Shown: one piece after another, positions 35,862 to 47,562 of the stretch | Layout of the letters: the number at the start of each line of letters is the position of its first letter | How positions within the stretch are numbered: position 1 is the first letter of the stretch | Origin: Marinomonas foliarum | GTDB taxonomy: Bacteria > Pseudomonadota > Gammaproteobacteria > Pseudomonadales > Marinomonadaceae | NCBI RefSeq assembly: GCF_003337275.1 | Contig: NZ_QPJQ01000018.1 | Coordinates: forward strand, 1-64,000 | Length of the DNA stretch: 64,000 nt | Direction of reading: 5' to 3' | Position numbers and translations under genes: made by a program | Notes under the pieces: generated by a model | Told to the model about the DNA's origin: nothing | The model's database searches: none | The model's input: only the letters and a program-made list of their open reading frames with translations

Positions 35862-36107
35862 GCATATTCTAATGTAGAGAATGCAACGAAAAGAATTTAA
35901 AATTCGACCTTTGCGAACATGGATGTACTAAGAAAAACCGCTAACTTAGTAATTATGGAATTAGGATGTGGCATTTTTTTGAATGTGATGTTCTTAGTGG
36001 TTTAGTATTGAACGTAGAAGGGCGAAAGTAGCTGGAAATAAACAAAAAATCGAGGCTTTAATAGCCTTACGGGCCTGATAAAATGATCGATCTTATTATA
36101 GATTGAG

Positions 36108-36121
36108 ACCGGGACCCCGGT
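36108..36121 (+). other. GC-rich palindrome in the sucA 5' region
   Basis: ACCGG-GACC-CCGGT, a perfect 5-bp stem with four-base loop, stands about 30 bases upstream of the sucA start in otherwise AT-rich sequence. Possible leader structure or operator. Confidence 0.35.
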
Positions 36122-36150
36122 AGCTGGCTCGAACATAAGGGTGATCGAGA

Positions 36151-38988
36151 ATGCACGAAAGTTTAATGGAGTTGCTGTGGAGCACCTCTCATTTTTCAGG
36201 TGGAAACTTGGAATATGTTGAAGGGTTGTTTGAAAGCTACCTCGTCGATCCGAACTCAGTGTCGGAGGAATGGCGTAAATGTTTTGATCAATTGCCTCGT
36301 GTAAGCGAAGCACAATCAACTGATCTTCCTCATTCCGTGATTCAAGAGCAGTTTCTACAGATTGGTAAGAACAAATTTCGCTCAATGCCTGTTTCTACAG
36401 GTCAGGTAGCAAGTTCTGATCATGAACAGAAACAAATCAATGTTCTGCAGTTGATTAACGCTTACCGCGTTCGTGGACATCAACACGCAACACTTGATCC
36501 ACTTGGATTGCAAAAACGTGAGAAAGTCGCTGACCTAGATATTGGTTATCACCAACTAACTGGTGCAGATCTAGATACCACATTTAATGTAGGTTCTTTA
36601 TTCTTTAATAAAGATGCACTTAAGTTAAGTGAGATCGTATCTGAGCTTGAAAAAACCTATTGCGGAAGCATTGGTTATGAATTTATGCACATTGTTGATA
36701 CGCAAGAAAAGGCGTGGCTTCAACAACGTGTCGAATCTGTCCGTTCACATCCTGAATACTCTCAAGAGACCCGCGAAAACTTACTCGAGCGTTTGACTGC
36801 CGCTGAAGGTTTAGAGAAGTATCTTGCTAGCCGTTACCCAGGTGCAAAACGTTTTGGCCTTGAGGGTGGCGAAAGTTTGATCCCTATGGTGAATGAGCTG
36901 ATCCAACGTTCTGGCGCACTTGGTGCGAAAGAGGTGGTGATCGGTATGGCTCACCGTGGTCGTCTCAACGTATTGGTGAACACACTAGGTAAAAACCCGA
37001 AAGACTTGTTTGACGAGTTTGAAGGTAAGAAATTGGTTAATACGTCTGGTGACGTTAAGTACCACCAAGGTTTCTCTTCTAATGTGATGACGGCTGGTGG
37101 GGAAGTTCATATTGCCTTGTCATTTAACCCATCACACTTAGAAATCGTTTCTCCTGTTGTTGAAGGCTCTGTTCGCGCTCGCCAAGATCGCCGTAAAGAT
37201 ACAACGGGTAAGACAGTTGTTCCTATCTCTATTCATGGTGATGCAGCATTTGCAGGCCAAGGCGTGGTTATGGAGACATTCCAGATGTCTCAGACTCGCG
37301 CTTACCGAACAGGTGGTACGGTACATATTGTTATTAATAACCAGGTTGGTTTTACCACTAACCGTCAGGAAGACTCGCGTTCTACTGAATATGCGACTGA
37401 TGTTGCTAAAATCATTCAGGCGCCAATTTTTCATGTTAATGGCGATGACCCAGAAGCTGTATTGTTTGTTACTCAGCTAGCGTTAGATTACCGCTACGAG
37501 TTTGGTCGTGATGTTGTGATCGACATGGTTTGTTACCGTCGTCGTGGTCATAATGAAACAGATGAGCCGTCTGGTACTCAGCCATTGATGTACAGTATTA
37601 TTAGTAATTTGAAAACAACGCGTACCCTTTACTCTGAGCGTTTGATCGCTGAGTCTGTTGTGACACAAGAAAAGTCAGATCAGATGGTAAGTGAAAATCG
37701 TGAAGATTTAGACAACGCTCGTCATGTTGCTAAGAGTCTTGTTCTTGAATCTCAGACTGGTTCATTTGTTGATTGGAAGCCTTATCTTGGCGTCGAATGG
37801 ACGGATGCGGGCGATACAACTTATCCATTGGCTAAATTGCAGGAAGTCGCTAAGAAACTAACGACGGTTCCAGATGGTGTTGTGATTCAGCGTCAAGTTC
37901 AGAAGATTTACCAAGACCGCGATAAAATGACAGCAGGTGCTCTTCCTCTGAACTGGGGTTACGCAGAAACATTAGCGTTTGCAACCTTGCTTGAGCAGGA
38001 TTATCCGATCCGTATTACTGGTCAAGATTCTGGTCGTGGTACTTTCTCGCATCGTCATGCGGTAATACATAGTCAAAAAGATGGCAGCACTTATATTCCA
38101 CTGAAACATTTGTCAGAAGATCAGCCTACATTGGATCTTTATGACTCTTATCTTTCAGAAGAAGCAGTATTGGCGTTTGAATACGGTTATGCCAGCACAT
38201 CTCCTAAAGGCTTGGTTATTTGGGAGGCACAATTTGGTGACTTCGCAAACGGTGCGCAGGTTGTAATTGACCAGTTTATTACCAGTGGTGAGCACAAATG
38301 GGGCCGCCTATGTGGTTTGACCATGTTGTTGCCGCACGGTTATGAAGGTCAGGGTCCTGAGCACTCATCTGCAAGGCTAGAGCGTTTCTTACAGCTTTGT
38401 GCTGAATATAATATTCAGGTTTGTGTGCCAACGACACCGTCTCAGATCTTCCATATTATCCGTCGTCAAGCGATTCGTCCTATGCGTCGTCCGCTGATCA
38501 TAATGTCACCGAAAAGCTTGTTGCGTCATAAACAAGCGATTTCAACATTAGAAGATCTATCGGAAGGAAGTTTCAAAACGGTATTACCAGAATCATCTGA
38601 AACTGTTACTGCGGATAGCGTGAAGCGTATTGTCCTTTGTAGCGGTAAGGTATATTACGACTTGATTAATCGTCGTGAAGAGCTAGAAAAAGATGATGTT
38701 GCTGTGATTCGTTTAGAGCAATTGTACCCGTTCCCATACGCTGACCTTGAGTCTGTGTTAGAGCAGTACAAAAATGTTGAGAGCTTGGTTTGGTGTCAAG
38801 AAGAGCCGAAGAACCAAGGTGCTTGGCATGCCAATCGTCACCGTATGAATCGAGTATTGGAAAAACTGTATCCAGAATTGAAGATCCGCTTTGCTGGTCG
38901 AATTTCGTCAGCTGCACCAGCGGCTGGTTACATGTCAATCCATGTTGAAGAACAAGAAGCACTGGTCAACGACGCACTAGTTGGTTAG
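36151..38988 (+). CDS. sucA: 2-oxoglutarate dehydrogenase E1 component
   Basis: A 945-residue thiamine-diphosphate enzyme that decarboxylates 2-oxoglutarate and loads succinyl on SucB. The N-terminal SucB-binding helix (S-G-G-N-L-E-Y-V-E motif), the G-D-A-A-F-A-G-Q-G block of the ThDP site and the C-terminal transketolase-like half are present at full length. sucB follows after 33 bases. Confidence 0.96.
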   Translation: MHESLMELLWSTSHFSGGNLEYVEGLFESYLVDPNSVSEEWRKCFDQLPRVSEAQSTDLPHSVIQEQFLQIGKNKFRSMPVSTGQVASSDHEQKQINVLQLINAYRVRGHQHATLDPLGLQKREKVADLDIGYHQLTGADLDTTFNVGSLFFNKDALKLSEIVSELEKTYCGSIGYEFMHIVDTQEKAWLQQRVESVRSHPEYSQETRENLLERLTAAEGLEKYLASRYPGAKRFGLEGGESLIPMVNELIQRSGALGAKEVVIGMAHRGRLNVLVNTLGKNPKDLFDEFEGKKLVNTSGDVKYHQGFSSNVMTAGGEVHIALSFNPSHLEIVSPVVEGSVRARQDRRKDTTGKTVVPISIHGDAAFAGQGVVMETFQMSQTRAYRTGGTVHIVINNQVGFTTNRQEDSRSTEYATDVAKIIQAPIFHVNGDDPEAVLFVTQLALDYRYEFGRDVVIDMVCYRRRGHNETDEPSGTQPLMYSIISNLKTTRTLYSERLIAESVVTQEKSDQMVSENREDLDNARHVAKSLVLESQTGSFVDWKPYLGVEWTDAGDTTYPLAKLQEVAKKLTTVPDGVVIQRQVQKIYQDRDKMTAGALPLNWGYAETLAFATLLEQDYPIRITGQDSGRGTFSHRHAVIHSQKDGSTYIPLKHLSEDQPTLDLYDSYLSEEAVLAFEYGYASTSPKGLVIWEAQFGDFANGAQVVIDQFITSGEHKWGRLCGLTMLLPHGYEGQGPEHSSARLERFLQLCAEYNIQVCVPTTPSQIFHIIRRQAIRPMRRPLIIMSPKSLLRHKQAISTLEDLSEGSFKTVLPESSETVTADSVKRIVLCSGKVYYDLINRREELEKDDVAVIRLEQLYPFPYADLESVLEQYKNVESLVWCQEEPKNQGAWHANRHRMNRVLEKLYPELKIRFAGRISSAAPAAGYMSIHVEEQEALVNDALVG

Positions 38989-39021
38989 TACCATAGCCTG
39001 TCAAAGAGATAAGGGTATAAA

Positions 39022-40566
39022 ATGAGCATTGAAATTAAAGCACCTACTTTTCCAGAATCTGTAGCCGACGGTACCGTTGCTACTTGGTACAAGCAGCCAG
39101 GTGAAGCCTGTGCACGTGATGAGCACATTGTAGACATCGAGACAGATAAAGTTGTCTTGGAAGTTGTTGCACCTGCTGATGGTGTGTTGAAAGAAATTTT
39201 GAAAGGCGAAGGCGACACTGTATTGAGTGATGAAGTGTTAGCTGTTTTTGAATCTGGTGCAGCAGCTTCTGCAGCACCAGCTGAAAAAACTGACGCGCCA
39301 GCTGAAAAATCTGCAGCACCAGCGGCTGCGACTTCTTCAAAAGAGACCGTTCAGATTAAAACGCCAAGTTTCCCTGAGTCTGTTGCTGATGGTACAGTTG
39401 CTACTTGGTATAAACAACCAGGTGAAGCTTGTACTCGTGATGACCATATTGTTGATATTGAAACCGATAAGGTTGTTCTTGAGGTAGTTGCACCTGCTGA
39501 CGGTGTGATTGGCGAAATCTTGAAAAACGAAGGCGATACCGTTCTTAGTGATGAGGTTCTAGCTAACTTCTTGGTTGGGGCTTCTGGTTCAGAAGCAGCA
39601 CCTTCACAAGCTGAATCTACTTCTACTGCAGAAGGCGATGAAGATGGCGTTGCGGGCCCTGCTGCTCGTAAAGCACTTTCTGAAGCTGGCCTAACTGTTT
39701 CTCAAGTTAAGGGTACAGGCAAAGGCGGTCGTATTACTAAAGAAGACGTTGAGGCTGCTGTTAAATCAAAATCAGCACCTGCTGCTGCCACTCCAGCTAA
39801 AGCTGCTCCAGCTGCAAAAGCTGCTTCTGCAGCGCCAACATCTACAGCGTTAGGTGCTGAAGGTCGTGTTGAGAAACGTGTTCCTATGACGCGTCTTCGT
39901 GCAACTATTGCTAAGCGTTTAGTTGAAGCTCAACAAACAGCAGCGTTGTTAACGACTTATAACGAAGTGAACATGGGTCCAATCATGGAACTTCGTAAAA
40001 AATACAAAGATGAGTTTATTAAGGCTCATAACGGCACCAAGCTTGGCTTCATGTCTTTCTTTGTAAAAGCAGCAACAGAAGCGCTTAAACGATTCCCAGC
40101 AGTAAACGCTTCTATTGATGGTAACGACATGGTTTACCATGGTTACCAAGATATCGGTGTTGCTGTTTCTACTGATCGTGGTCTAATGGTGCCTGTTCTT
40201 CGCAACACTGAAGCTATGGGTCTTGCAGACATTGAGTCTTCAATCATGGACTTCGCTCTACGTGGTCGTGATGGCAAGCTGGGTATGGACGATATGCAAG
40301 GTGGTACTTTCACCATTACTAACGGTGGTACTTTCGGTTCCTTGCTATCTACGCCAATCATTAATCCACCTCAAACAGGTATCTTGGGTATGCACAAAAT
40401 CCAAGAGCGCCCAATGGCTGTGAATGGTCAAGTGGTAATTCAGCCAATGATGTATTTGGCCTTGTCTTATGACCACCGTATGATTGATGGAAAAGAAGCC
40501 GTGCAATTCTTGGTAACGATCAAAGACTTACTTGAAGATCCTGCACGTCTTTTACTTGAAATCTAA
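39022..40566 (+). CDS. sucB: Dihydrolipoyl succinyltransferase with two lipoyl domains
   Basis: A 514-residue E2 core, about 110 longer than E. coli SucB (one lipoyl domain). Two tandem lipoyl domains are plain: residues 1-77 with Lys43 and about 108-184 with Lys150, both in I-E-T-D-K-V. They are nearly identical in protein but differ at many silent sites. An Ala/Pro-rich linker joins each domain. A peripheral-subunit binding domain (about 215-255) and the catalytic domain with S-Y-D-H-R-M-I-D-G follow. It moves succinyl groups to CoA. Confidence 0.95.
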   Translation: MSIEIKAPTFPESVADGTVATWYKQPGEACARDEHIVDIETDKVVLEVVAPADGVLKEILKGEGDTVLSDEVLAVFESGAAASAAPAEKTDAPAEKSAAPAAATSSKETVQIKTPSFPESVADGTVATWYKQPGEACTRDDHIVDIETDKVVLEVVAPADGVIGEILKNEGDTVLSDEVLANFLVGASGSEAAPSQAESTSTAEGDEDGVAGPAARKALSEAGLTVSQVKGTGKGGRITKEDVEAAVKSKSAPAAATPAKAAPAAKAASAAPTSTALGAEGRVEKRVPMTRLRATIAKRLVEAQQTAALLTTYNEVNMGPIMELRKKYKDEFIKAHNGTKLGFMSFFVKAATEALKRFPAVNASIDGNDMVYHGYQDIGVAVSTDRGLMVPVLRNTEAMGLADIESSIMDFALRGRDGKLGMDDMQGGTFTITNGGTFGSLLSTPIINPPQTGILGMHKIQERPMAVNGQVVIQPMMYLALSYDHRMIDGKEAVQFLVTIKDLLEDPARLLLEI

Positions 40567-40636
40567 GTATTCGTACCAACTATTTTGTATGAATTGAATG
40601 CTAAGTGGCACTGTATGTGCTGCTTAGCTTGACTGA

Positions 40637-42091
<1,455 letters not shown>

Positions 42092-42181
42092 TAAAAATTA
42101 GATTTGCCGGCCAATGAGCCGGCAATTTCTGTCTTAACGGGCAGAGCTTATGTCAACCATTCAGATGAGCGGAAGAATCAA

Positions 42182-43348
42182 ATGAACTTACATGAATATC
42201 AGGCTAAACAGCTTTTTGCTGAATACGGCCTGCCAGTATCTACAGGGTACGCAGTAGACACGCCAGAAGCGGCGGTTGAAGCAGCGAAGAAAATTGGTGG
42301 TGACAAGTGGGTTGTTAAAGCTCAGGTTCATGCTGGTGGTCGCGGTAAAGCAGGCGGTGTAAAACTTGTTGATTCTTATGAAGAAGTTGCTGCGTTTACA
42401 AAACATTGGTTAGGTAAAAACTTAGTTACTTACCAAACTGACGAAAACGGTCAGCCAGTTGCTAAGATTCTTGTGGAGTCTTGCACAGACATTGCAAACG
42501 AATTGTACCTAGGTGCGGTTGTTGACCGTTCTACACGCAAAGTTGTTTTCATGGCGTCTACTGAAGGCGGCGTTGAAATTGAAAAAGTAGCAGAAGAAAC
42601 TCCTGAGCTTATTCATAAAGCGATCATCGATCCTCTAGTGGGTGCTCAACCTTACCAAGCGCGCGAAATGGCGTTCAAAATGGGTCTTAATGCTGCACAG
42701 ATTAAGCAGTTCACTAAGATCTTCCTTGGTTTGTCTCAGATGTTCCATGACTACGATTTCGCACTTCTAGAAATCAACCCTCTTGTTATTACAGATGAAG
42801 GTAACCTTCACTGTCTAGACGGCAAAATCAACATTGATAGCAATGCTGTTTACCGCCAGAAGAAAATGCAAGAGTTCCACGATCCATCTCAAGAAGATGA
42901 GCGTGAAGCACATGCAGCACAGTGGGAACTTAACTACGTTGCACTAGATGGAAACGTTGGTTGTATGGTAAACGGTGCCGGCCTAGCAATGGGTACAATG
43001 GACATTGTTAACCTACACGGCGGCAAGCCAGCTAACTTCCTAGACGTTGGTGGCGGCGCGACGAAAGAGCGTGTTGCTGAAGCGTTCAAAATCATCCTTT
43101 CTGATGACAATGTTAAAGCCGTATTGGTTAACATCTTTGGTGGTATCGTTCGTTGCGATATGATCGCTGAAGGTATTATCGGTGCTGTTGAGCAAGTAGG
43201 CGTAAACGTGCCTGTTGTTGTTCGTCTTGAAGGTACAAATGCTGAACTAGGTCGTGAAGTTCTTGCGAACTCTGGTCTAGATATCATTGCTGCAGCAAGT
43301 TTGAAAGACGCGGCAGAGCAAGTAGTTAAAGCTGCGGAGGGCAAATAA
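42182..43348 (+). CDS. sucC: Succinyl-CoA ligase beta subunit
   Basis: A 388-residue ATP-grasp protein that starts with the family N-terminus [12 protein letters not shown]. The upstream open frame to 42104 is not supported; GGAAG precedes ATG 42182. It binds nucleotide and, with SucD, makes ATP or GTP from succinyl-CoA. sucD starts 2 bases after the stop. Confidence 0.96.
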   Translation: MNLHEYQAKQLFAEYGLPVSTGYAVDTPEAAVEAAKKIGGDKWVVKAQVHAGGRGKAGGVKLVDSYEEVAAFTKHWLGKNLVTYQTDENGQPVAKILVESCTDIANELYLGAVVDRSTRKVVFMASTEGGVEIEKVAEETPELIHKAIIDPLVGAQPYQAREMAFKMGLNAAQIKQFTKIFLGLSQMFHDYDFALLEINPLVITDEGNLHCLDGKINIDSNAVYRQKKMQEFHDPSQEDEREAHAAQWELNYVALDGNVGCMVNGAGLAMGTMDIVNLHGGKPANFLDVGGGATKERVAEAFKIILSDDNVKAVLVNIFGGIVRCDMIAEGIIGAVEQVGVNVPVVVRLEGTNAELGREVLANSGLDIIAAASLKDAAEQVVKAAEGK

Positions 43349-43350
43349 TA

Positions 43351-44223
43351 ATGTCTGTTTTAATCAACAAAGATACTAAAGTAATCTGTCAAGGTTTCAC
43401 TGGCGGCCAAGGTACTTTCCACTCTGAGCAAGCAATTGCTTACGGAACGAAAATGGTTGGTGGTGTAACTCCTGGTAAAGGTGGTCAAACTCACCTTGGC
43501 CTTCCTGTATTTAACACAGTTAAAGAAGCAGTAGAGCAAACTGGTGCTGAAGCATCTGTGATCTACGTTCCAGCTCCTTTCGTTAAAGACTCTATCCTTG
43601 AAGCAGCTAACTCAGGCATCAAACTGATTGTTTGTATTACTGAAGGCGTTCCAACTCTAGACATGCTTGACTGTAAAGTGGCTTGTGACAACCTAGGCGT
43701 ACGTTTAATTGGCCCTAACTGTCCAGGTGTTATCACACCGGGCGAATGTAAGATTGGCATCATGCCTGGTCATATTCACATGCCAGGTAAAGTCGGTATC
43801 GTATCTCGTTCTGGTACCTTGACTTATGAAGCTGTTAAACAAACGACTGATGCTGGTTTCGGCCAATCTACTTGCGTAGGTATCGGTGGTGACCCAATCC
43901 CAGGGACTAACTTCATCGACGTATTGGAAATGTTCCAAAACGATCCACAGACTGAAGCGATTGTAATGATCGGTGAAATCGGTGGTACTGCTGAAGAAGA
44001 AGCGGCTGCTTACATCAAAGCAAATGTTACTAAGCCTGTTGTTTCTTACATTGCTGGTGTAACTGCACCTGCAGGTAAGCGTATGGGCCACGCTGGCGCA
44101 ATCATCTCTGGTGGTAAAGGCACAGCTGATGAAAAATTCGCTGCTCTAGAAGACGCGGGTGTTAAAACTGTTCGTTCTTTGGCAGACATTGGTGCAGGAC
44201 TTAAAGAAATCACTGGCTGGTAA
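43351..44223 (+). CDS. sucD: Succinyl-CoA ligase alpha subunit
   Basis: A 290-residue CoA-binding subunit. The G-F-T-G-x-Q-G-T-F-H-S-E block near the N-terminus and the phosphorylated His in G-H-A-G-A-I (about 246) are clear. Last gene of the operon; a strong terminator follows. Confidence 0.96.
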   Translation: MSVLINKDTKVICQGFTGGQGTFHSEQAIAYGTKMVGGVTPGKGGQTHLGLPVFNTVKEAVEQTGAEASVIYVPAPFVKDSILEAANSGIKLIVCITEGVPTLDMLDCKVACDNLGVRLIGPNCPGVITPGECKIGIMPGHIHMPGKVGIVSRSGTLTYEAVKQTTDAGFGQSTCVGIGGDPIPGTNFIDVLEMFQNDPQTEAIVMIGEIGGTAEEEAAAYIKANVTKPVVSYIAGVTAPAGKRMGHAGAIISGGKGTADEKFAALEDAGVKTVRSLADIGAGLKEITGW

Positions 44224-44250
44224 GCTGGTACTTTAAGTACGACTGATGAT

Positions 44251-44281
44251 AAAAATCCCTGCTTCGGCAGGGATTTTTTTT
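44251..44281 (+). terminator. Intrinsic terminator of the suc operon
   Basis: AAAAATCCCTGC-TTCG-GCAGGGATTTTTTTT: a GC-rich stem closed by a stable TTCG loop with T-run. Confidence 0.93.
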
Positions 44282-44297
44282 GGCTATAGGTGTTCAG

Positions 44298-44507
44298 ATG
44301 AAGTGCCCTTTTTGTTTAAAAAATAATGGCTGCGTGCTTGATGAAAATCAGAATTGTTGGTGTTTCAGTGTTAGGGTGCCTAAGGACTTATTGGCGTATA
44401 TTCCGTTAGAGCAAAAGGGAAGTGTTTGCGTGTGCCAAGAGTGTATTGAATTCTATCGTACCGATAAACTTGGTTTTTTAAAAGTATTCGACTTTGAGTC
44501 AAGATAG
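44298..44507 (+). CDS. Cysteine-rich CWC-type small protein
   Basis: A 69-residue protein with C-P-F-C near the N-terminus, C-W-C near 21-23 and C-V-C-Q-E-C near 46-51, a pattern like the cysteine-rich CWC family that presumably binds zinc. It starts 17 bases after the suc terminator. A TTG in frame at 44280 lies inside the terminator, so ATG 44298 is preferred. Function unknown. Confidence 0.72.
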   Translation: MKCPFCLKNNGCVLDENQNCWCFSVRVPKDLLAYIPLEQKGSVCVCQECIEFYRTDKLGFLKVFDFESR

Positions 44508-44577
44508 CTTTATTTTTTAATAGAGCATGTGGTTCGTTCTTTGAACGTGTTTTGACAACAATAAAAGGAATAAGGCA

Positions 44578-45804
44578 ATGAGTGAGGCGTCAGGCGGCAG
44601 TGCTGTTTACGATATTACAGTGATAGGAGCGGGTATTGTTGGCCTATCAACCGCATGGCAGTTACAGCAGCGCTATCCTAAATACCGCATACTATTGATT
44701 GAAAAAGAAGTAGAAGTTGGCTCACATCAAACGGGTCATAACTCAGGTGTGATTCATGCTGGGGTTTATTATGCACCTGGCAGTCTTAAAGCAGATTTTT
44801 GTCAGCGAGGTGCGACAGCCACAAAAGCCTTCTGCCTTCAGTACAATATCAAGTTCGATGAATGTGGCAAGCTACTGGTCGCAACAAATATCGCTGAGCA
44901 AGAGCGTATGGAAGCTCTGTACTTACGCTGTCAAGAAAATAACTTAGAAGTATATAAGCTAGGTCAAGCAGAGCTTAAAGAGCGTGAGCCGAATGTAAAA
45001 GGCCTTGCTGCACTTTACGTACCTTCTACTGGAATCGTAAGCTACCGAGAGATTTGTCAGAAGCTTGCTGACCTTTTTGTAGGGAAGGGCGGTGAACTGC
45101 GTCTAGGTACAGAGGTGGTTGGTCTTGATGAAAGCCACGAACGTGTGGCGATCACATTGAACAATGATGTAGTGAATACCTCTTATTTGGTCAGCTGCAG
45201 TGGCCTGATGGCAGATCGGTTGACTAAGATGCTAAATATACCAACTGACTTTCAAATTATTCCATTTCGTGGCGAATATTACCGCTTGCCAACAAAGCAT
45301 AATCAGATTGTAAATCACCTTATTTATCCTATACCTGATCCTGACTTACCATTTTTAGGGGTTCATTTGACTCGTATGATTGATGGTTCTGTAACGGTAG
45401 GTCCAAATGCCGTACAAGGTTGGAAACGAGAAGGTTATGGTCGAATTAACATCAACCTTCGTGACGTATTTGATATGGTGCGCTTCCCAGGGTTTTGGAA
45501 GTTACTGATGAATCATTGGAAAACAGGGCTAATGGAGACTAAAAACTCTTGGTATAAACCGGGCTATTTAGCGCAAGTACAGAAATACTGTGACCTTGTT
45601 TCATTAGATGATTTACAGGAATATCCAGCTGGAATACGAGCTCAGGCAGTGATGAAAGATGGCAGCTTGGTGCATGATTTTTTGTTCGCTCAAAGTGCTC
45701 GAACCTTACATGTATGCAATGCACCTTCCCCAGCAGCCACCAGTGCATTTCCGATAGGAGAATACATTATTAATAAGCTAGACGACCAAATTACGTCAGT
45801 TTAG
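44578..45804 (+). CDS. lhgO: L-2-hydroxyglutarate dehydrogenase/oxidase
   Basis: A 408-residue FAD enzyme of the DAO family. The FAD motif I-G-A-G-I-V-G-L-S is at about 17-25, and the conserved H-N-S-G-V-I-H-A-G-V-Y-Y block identifies the LhgO/L2HGDH group. It oxidises L-2-hydroxyglutarate to 2-oxoglutarate, which links well with the adjacent TCA genes. AAAGGAA site before the ATG. Confidence 0.92.
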   Translation: MSEASGGSAVYDITVIGAGIVGLSTAWQLQQRYPKYRILLIEKEVEVGSHQTGHNSGVIHAGVYYAPGSLKADFCQRGATATKAFCLQYNIKFDECGKLLVATNIAEQERMEALYLRCQENNLEVYKLGQAELKEREPNVKGLAALYVPSTGIVSYREICQKLADLFVGKGGELRLGTEVVGLDESHERVAITLNNDVVNTSYLVSCSGLMADRLTKMLNIPTDFQIIPFRGEYYRLPTKHNQIVNHLIYPIPDPDLPFLGVHLTRMIDGSVTVGPNAVQGWKREGYGRININLRDVFDMVRFPGFWKLLMNHWKTGLMETKNSWYKPGYLAQVQKYCDLVSLDDLQEYPAGIRAQAVMKDGSLVHDFLFAQSARTLHVCNAPSPAATSAFPIGEYIINKLDDQITSV

Positions 45805-45903
45805 CAGAGCGAAAGTATTGTGAAATAAAGATGGCTTAGTTTGTATTGTGTAAGTGATTCAAGCTAAAGTGATTAATGTATAAATCACTGATAAGGAATA
45901 AGT

Positions 45904-46374
45904 ATGACTGGTTTAAAGAAAAATCTAGGCTTTACTCATTTGGCGCGAGGCATTGCAGCAGCGCTGCTTATTACTCAAGTGACGGCATGCGGCACATTAC
46001 TTTATCCTGAGCGTCGCGGTCAAACAAATGGTCAAATCGATATCGGTGTCGCTGCATTAGATGCCATTGGCTTATTGTTTTTCTTTGTTCCTGGCGTTGT
46101 TGCATTTGGTGTGGATTTTGTAACTGGGGCAATATATTTGCCTGGCGGCGGAATGGCCAGCTTAACAGAAGATGAACTGAATAAGATTAAGAATGGCTCA
46201 GATTCAATTGACGTTGAAAAATTTAAAACTGTGATGGCGCAACGTAAAGATCTTGAGTTACCTAAAGATATTTATACGGATCAACTGAATATTGTCGCTA
46301 TGTCATCGACTCAGTCACTTGAAACTGCAATGAGCTTGAATGGTCAGCGTGTCGCGTTTTCATCCGCTTACTAA
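45904..46374 (+). CDS. Putative lipoprotein
   Basis: A 156-residue protein with a long basic N-region, hydrophobic stretch and a lipobox-like V-T-A-C (Cys near 29). A second hydrophobic segment (about 56-80) follows. Relatives in pseudomonads are conserved hypothetical lipoproteins. Function unknown. AAGGAA precedes the ATG. Confidence 0.7.
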   Translation: MTGLKKNLGFTHLARGIAAALLITQVTACGTLLYPERRGQTNGQIDIGVAALDAIGLLFFFVPGVVAFGVDFVTGAIYLPGGGMASLTEDELNKIKNGSDSIDVEKFKTVMAQRKDLELPKDIYTDQLNIVAMSSTQSLETAMSLNGQRVAFSSAY

Positions 46375-46422
46375 TCGACTTCGATACTACCAGTAGGGAA
46401 AGTGGGAAATATAGCGTTTAAA

Positions 46423-46461
46423 AATAGGACCAAGGAGATATTTTCCTTTGTCCTATTTTTT
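46423..46461. terminator. Bidirectional terminator
   Basis: AATAGGAC and AAGGA pair with TCCTT and GTCCTATT, with T-run on the plus side and A-rich flank on the other. It serves the lipoprotein gene and the convergent gene, whose last codons it overlaps. Confidence 0.8.
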
Positions 46462-46875
46462 TATGCTCTCGTAGGCTTGGTAGACGATACTGTGCATTTT
46501 TTTGAGGTCCTGATGCTTTTCTAATGTAACTATTGATACTTTGGTTTTGATGATATCGTCCCAAATATTGTCTGCAATGTTGATTGATTCACCTGCTACC
46601 TGAATGATCATATCCACACCATGTTTGCGTATTAGGGCAGATACTTCACTGGGTGAAAATACCGTTACGCCATGGACGAGTGTTCTGTTATTCCAAGGTT
46701 CATCGTCTATAAAAGCGGTAATGCTAAGAGGTTGTTTAGACGTTTTGTTATTGTCGAGTAAGGATTTGGATAAAGCAAAGCAGAGATAGTCAATGCCAAT
46801 AAAAATGACCTTTATTGGCATTGGTTTACGGGCAAAGCATTGAGGTAGTAGGCTCGTTAGCTGGTTTATCATCAT
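46453..46875 (-). CDS. Unknown Rossmann-like protein in a DcuSR-type operon
   Basis: A 140-residue protein. The strand-loop-helix start K-V-I-F-I-G-I-D-Y and later I-T-A-F-I-D-D-E-P and V-D-M-I-I-Q-V-A-G suggest a nucleotide/CoA-binding Rossmann half like the N-terminal domain of polysaccharide-synthesis NDP-sugar enzymes, without any catalytic part. It starts 3 bases after the response-regulator stop, so it forms the third gene of that operon. Role unknown. Confidence 0.7.
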   Translation of the reverse strand: MMINQLTSLLPQCFARKPMPIKVIFIGIDYLCFALSKSLLDNNKTSKQPLSITAFIDDEPWNNRTLVHGVTVFSPSEVSALIRKHGVDMIIQVAGESINIADNIWDDIIKTKVSIVTLEKHQDLKKMHSIVYQAYESIKK

Positions 46876-46878
46876 GTT

Positions 46879-47562
46879 TTAAGCCGTCTTGGTGTAGCGT
46901 TGCTTTGGTCTACCGCCGGTTTTGTAATCTAACGTCATGCAAACATGCCCTTGATCTTCTAAATACTCAAGGTAACGTCTTGCCGTAATTCGGCTTAGAT
47001 TGATCGCGTCACCCACCTCTTCTGCTGTGAAAGAGTGATCTTCTATGGTTTCAAGGTATTGATTGAGTTTTTCTAAGGTGTTCTCATCAATGCCTTTTGG
47101 GGTTTTTCGGCTACTATCTTGGGAAGAGCTTTTTCGGAACAGTGCGTCTATGTCTTGTTGATCGATTTTATTGTTTTTTGTTAGGCGTTTTTTAAAGTCT
47201 AAATAATCATCCAATGCCTGCAATACCCGAGACATGCGGATTGGCTTAACTAAATAATCGATTACCCCAAGCTGAATGGCTGTTTCGATAGTGGTGGTTT
47301 CTCTTTCCGCGGTTGTCATGATAAAAGCAGCATTGAAACCGCGTTGTTTTAGCGACTTCATCAGATCAATACCATTTCCATCAGGAAGCGTAATATCCAC
47401 CATGATCAGTTCTGGTTCGAATGCTTCTGCTTTTAATTCCGCTTCAAGAATACCTTCGCAGGCTGCGACAACATGAAAATTATTGTGTTGGTTTACGGTG
47501 CTTTCTAATACATAGCTAGCACGCAGGTCATCTTCCACAATCATTACAGGGATACGACTCAT
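46879..47562 (-). CDS. CitB/DcuR-family response regulator
   Basis: A 227-residue regulator: receiver domain (about 4-118) with the phosphoacceptor Asp in I-M-V-D-I-T and the Lys in V-K-P, then a linker and a winged helix-turn-helix (about 175-225) of the DcuR/CitB type. It overlaps the kinase gene by 4 bases. Relatives control uptake and use of C4-dicarboxylates or citrate. Confidence 0.9.
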   Translation of the reverse strand: MSRIPVMIVEDDLRASYVLESTVNQHNNFHVVAACEGILEAELKAEAFEPELIMVDITLPDGNGIDLMKSLKQRGFNAAFIMTTAERETTTIETAIQLGVIDYLVKPIRMSRVLQALDDYLDFKKRLTKNNKIDQQDIDALFRKSSSQDSSRKTPKGIDENTLEKLNQYLETIEDHSFTAEEVGDAINLSRITARRYLEYLEDQGHVCMTLDYKTGGRPKQRYTKTA

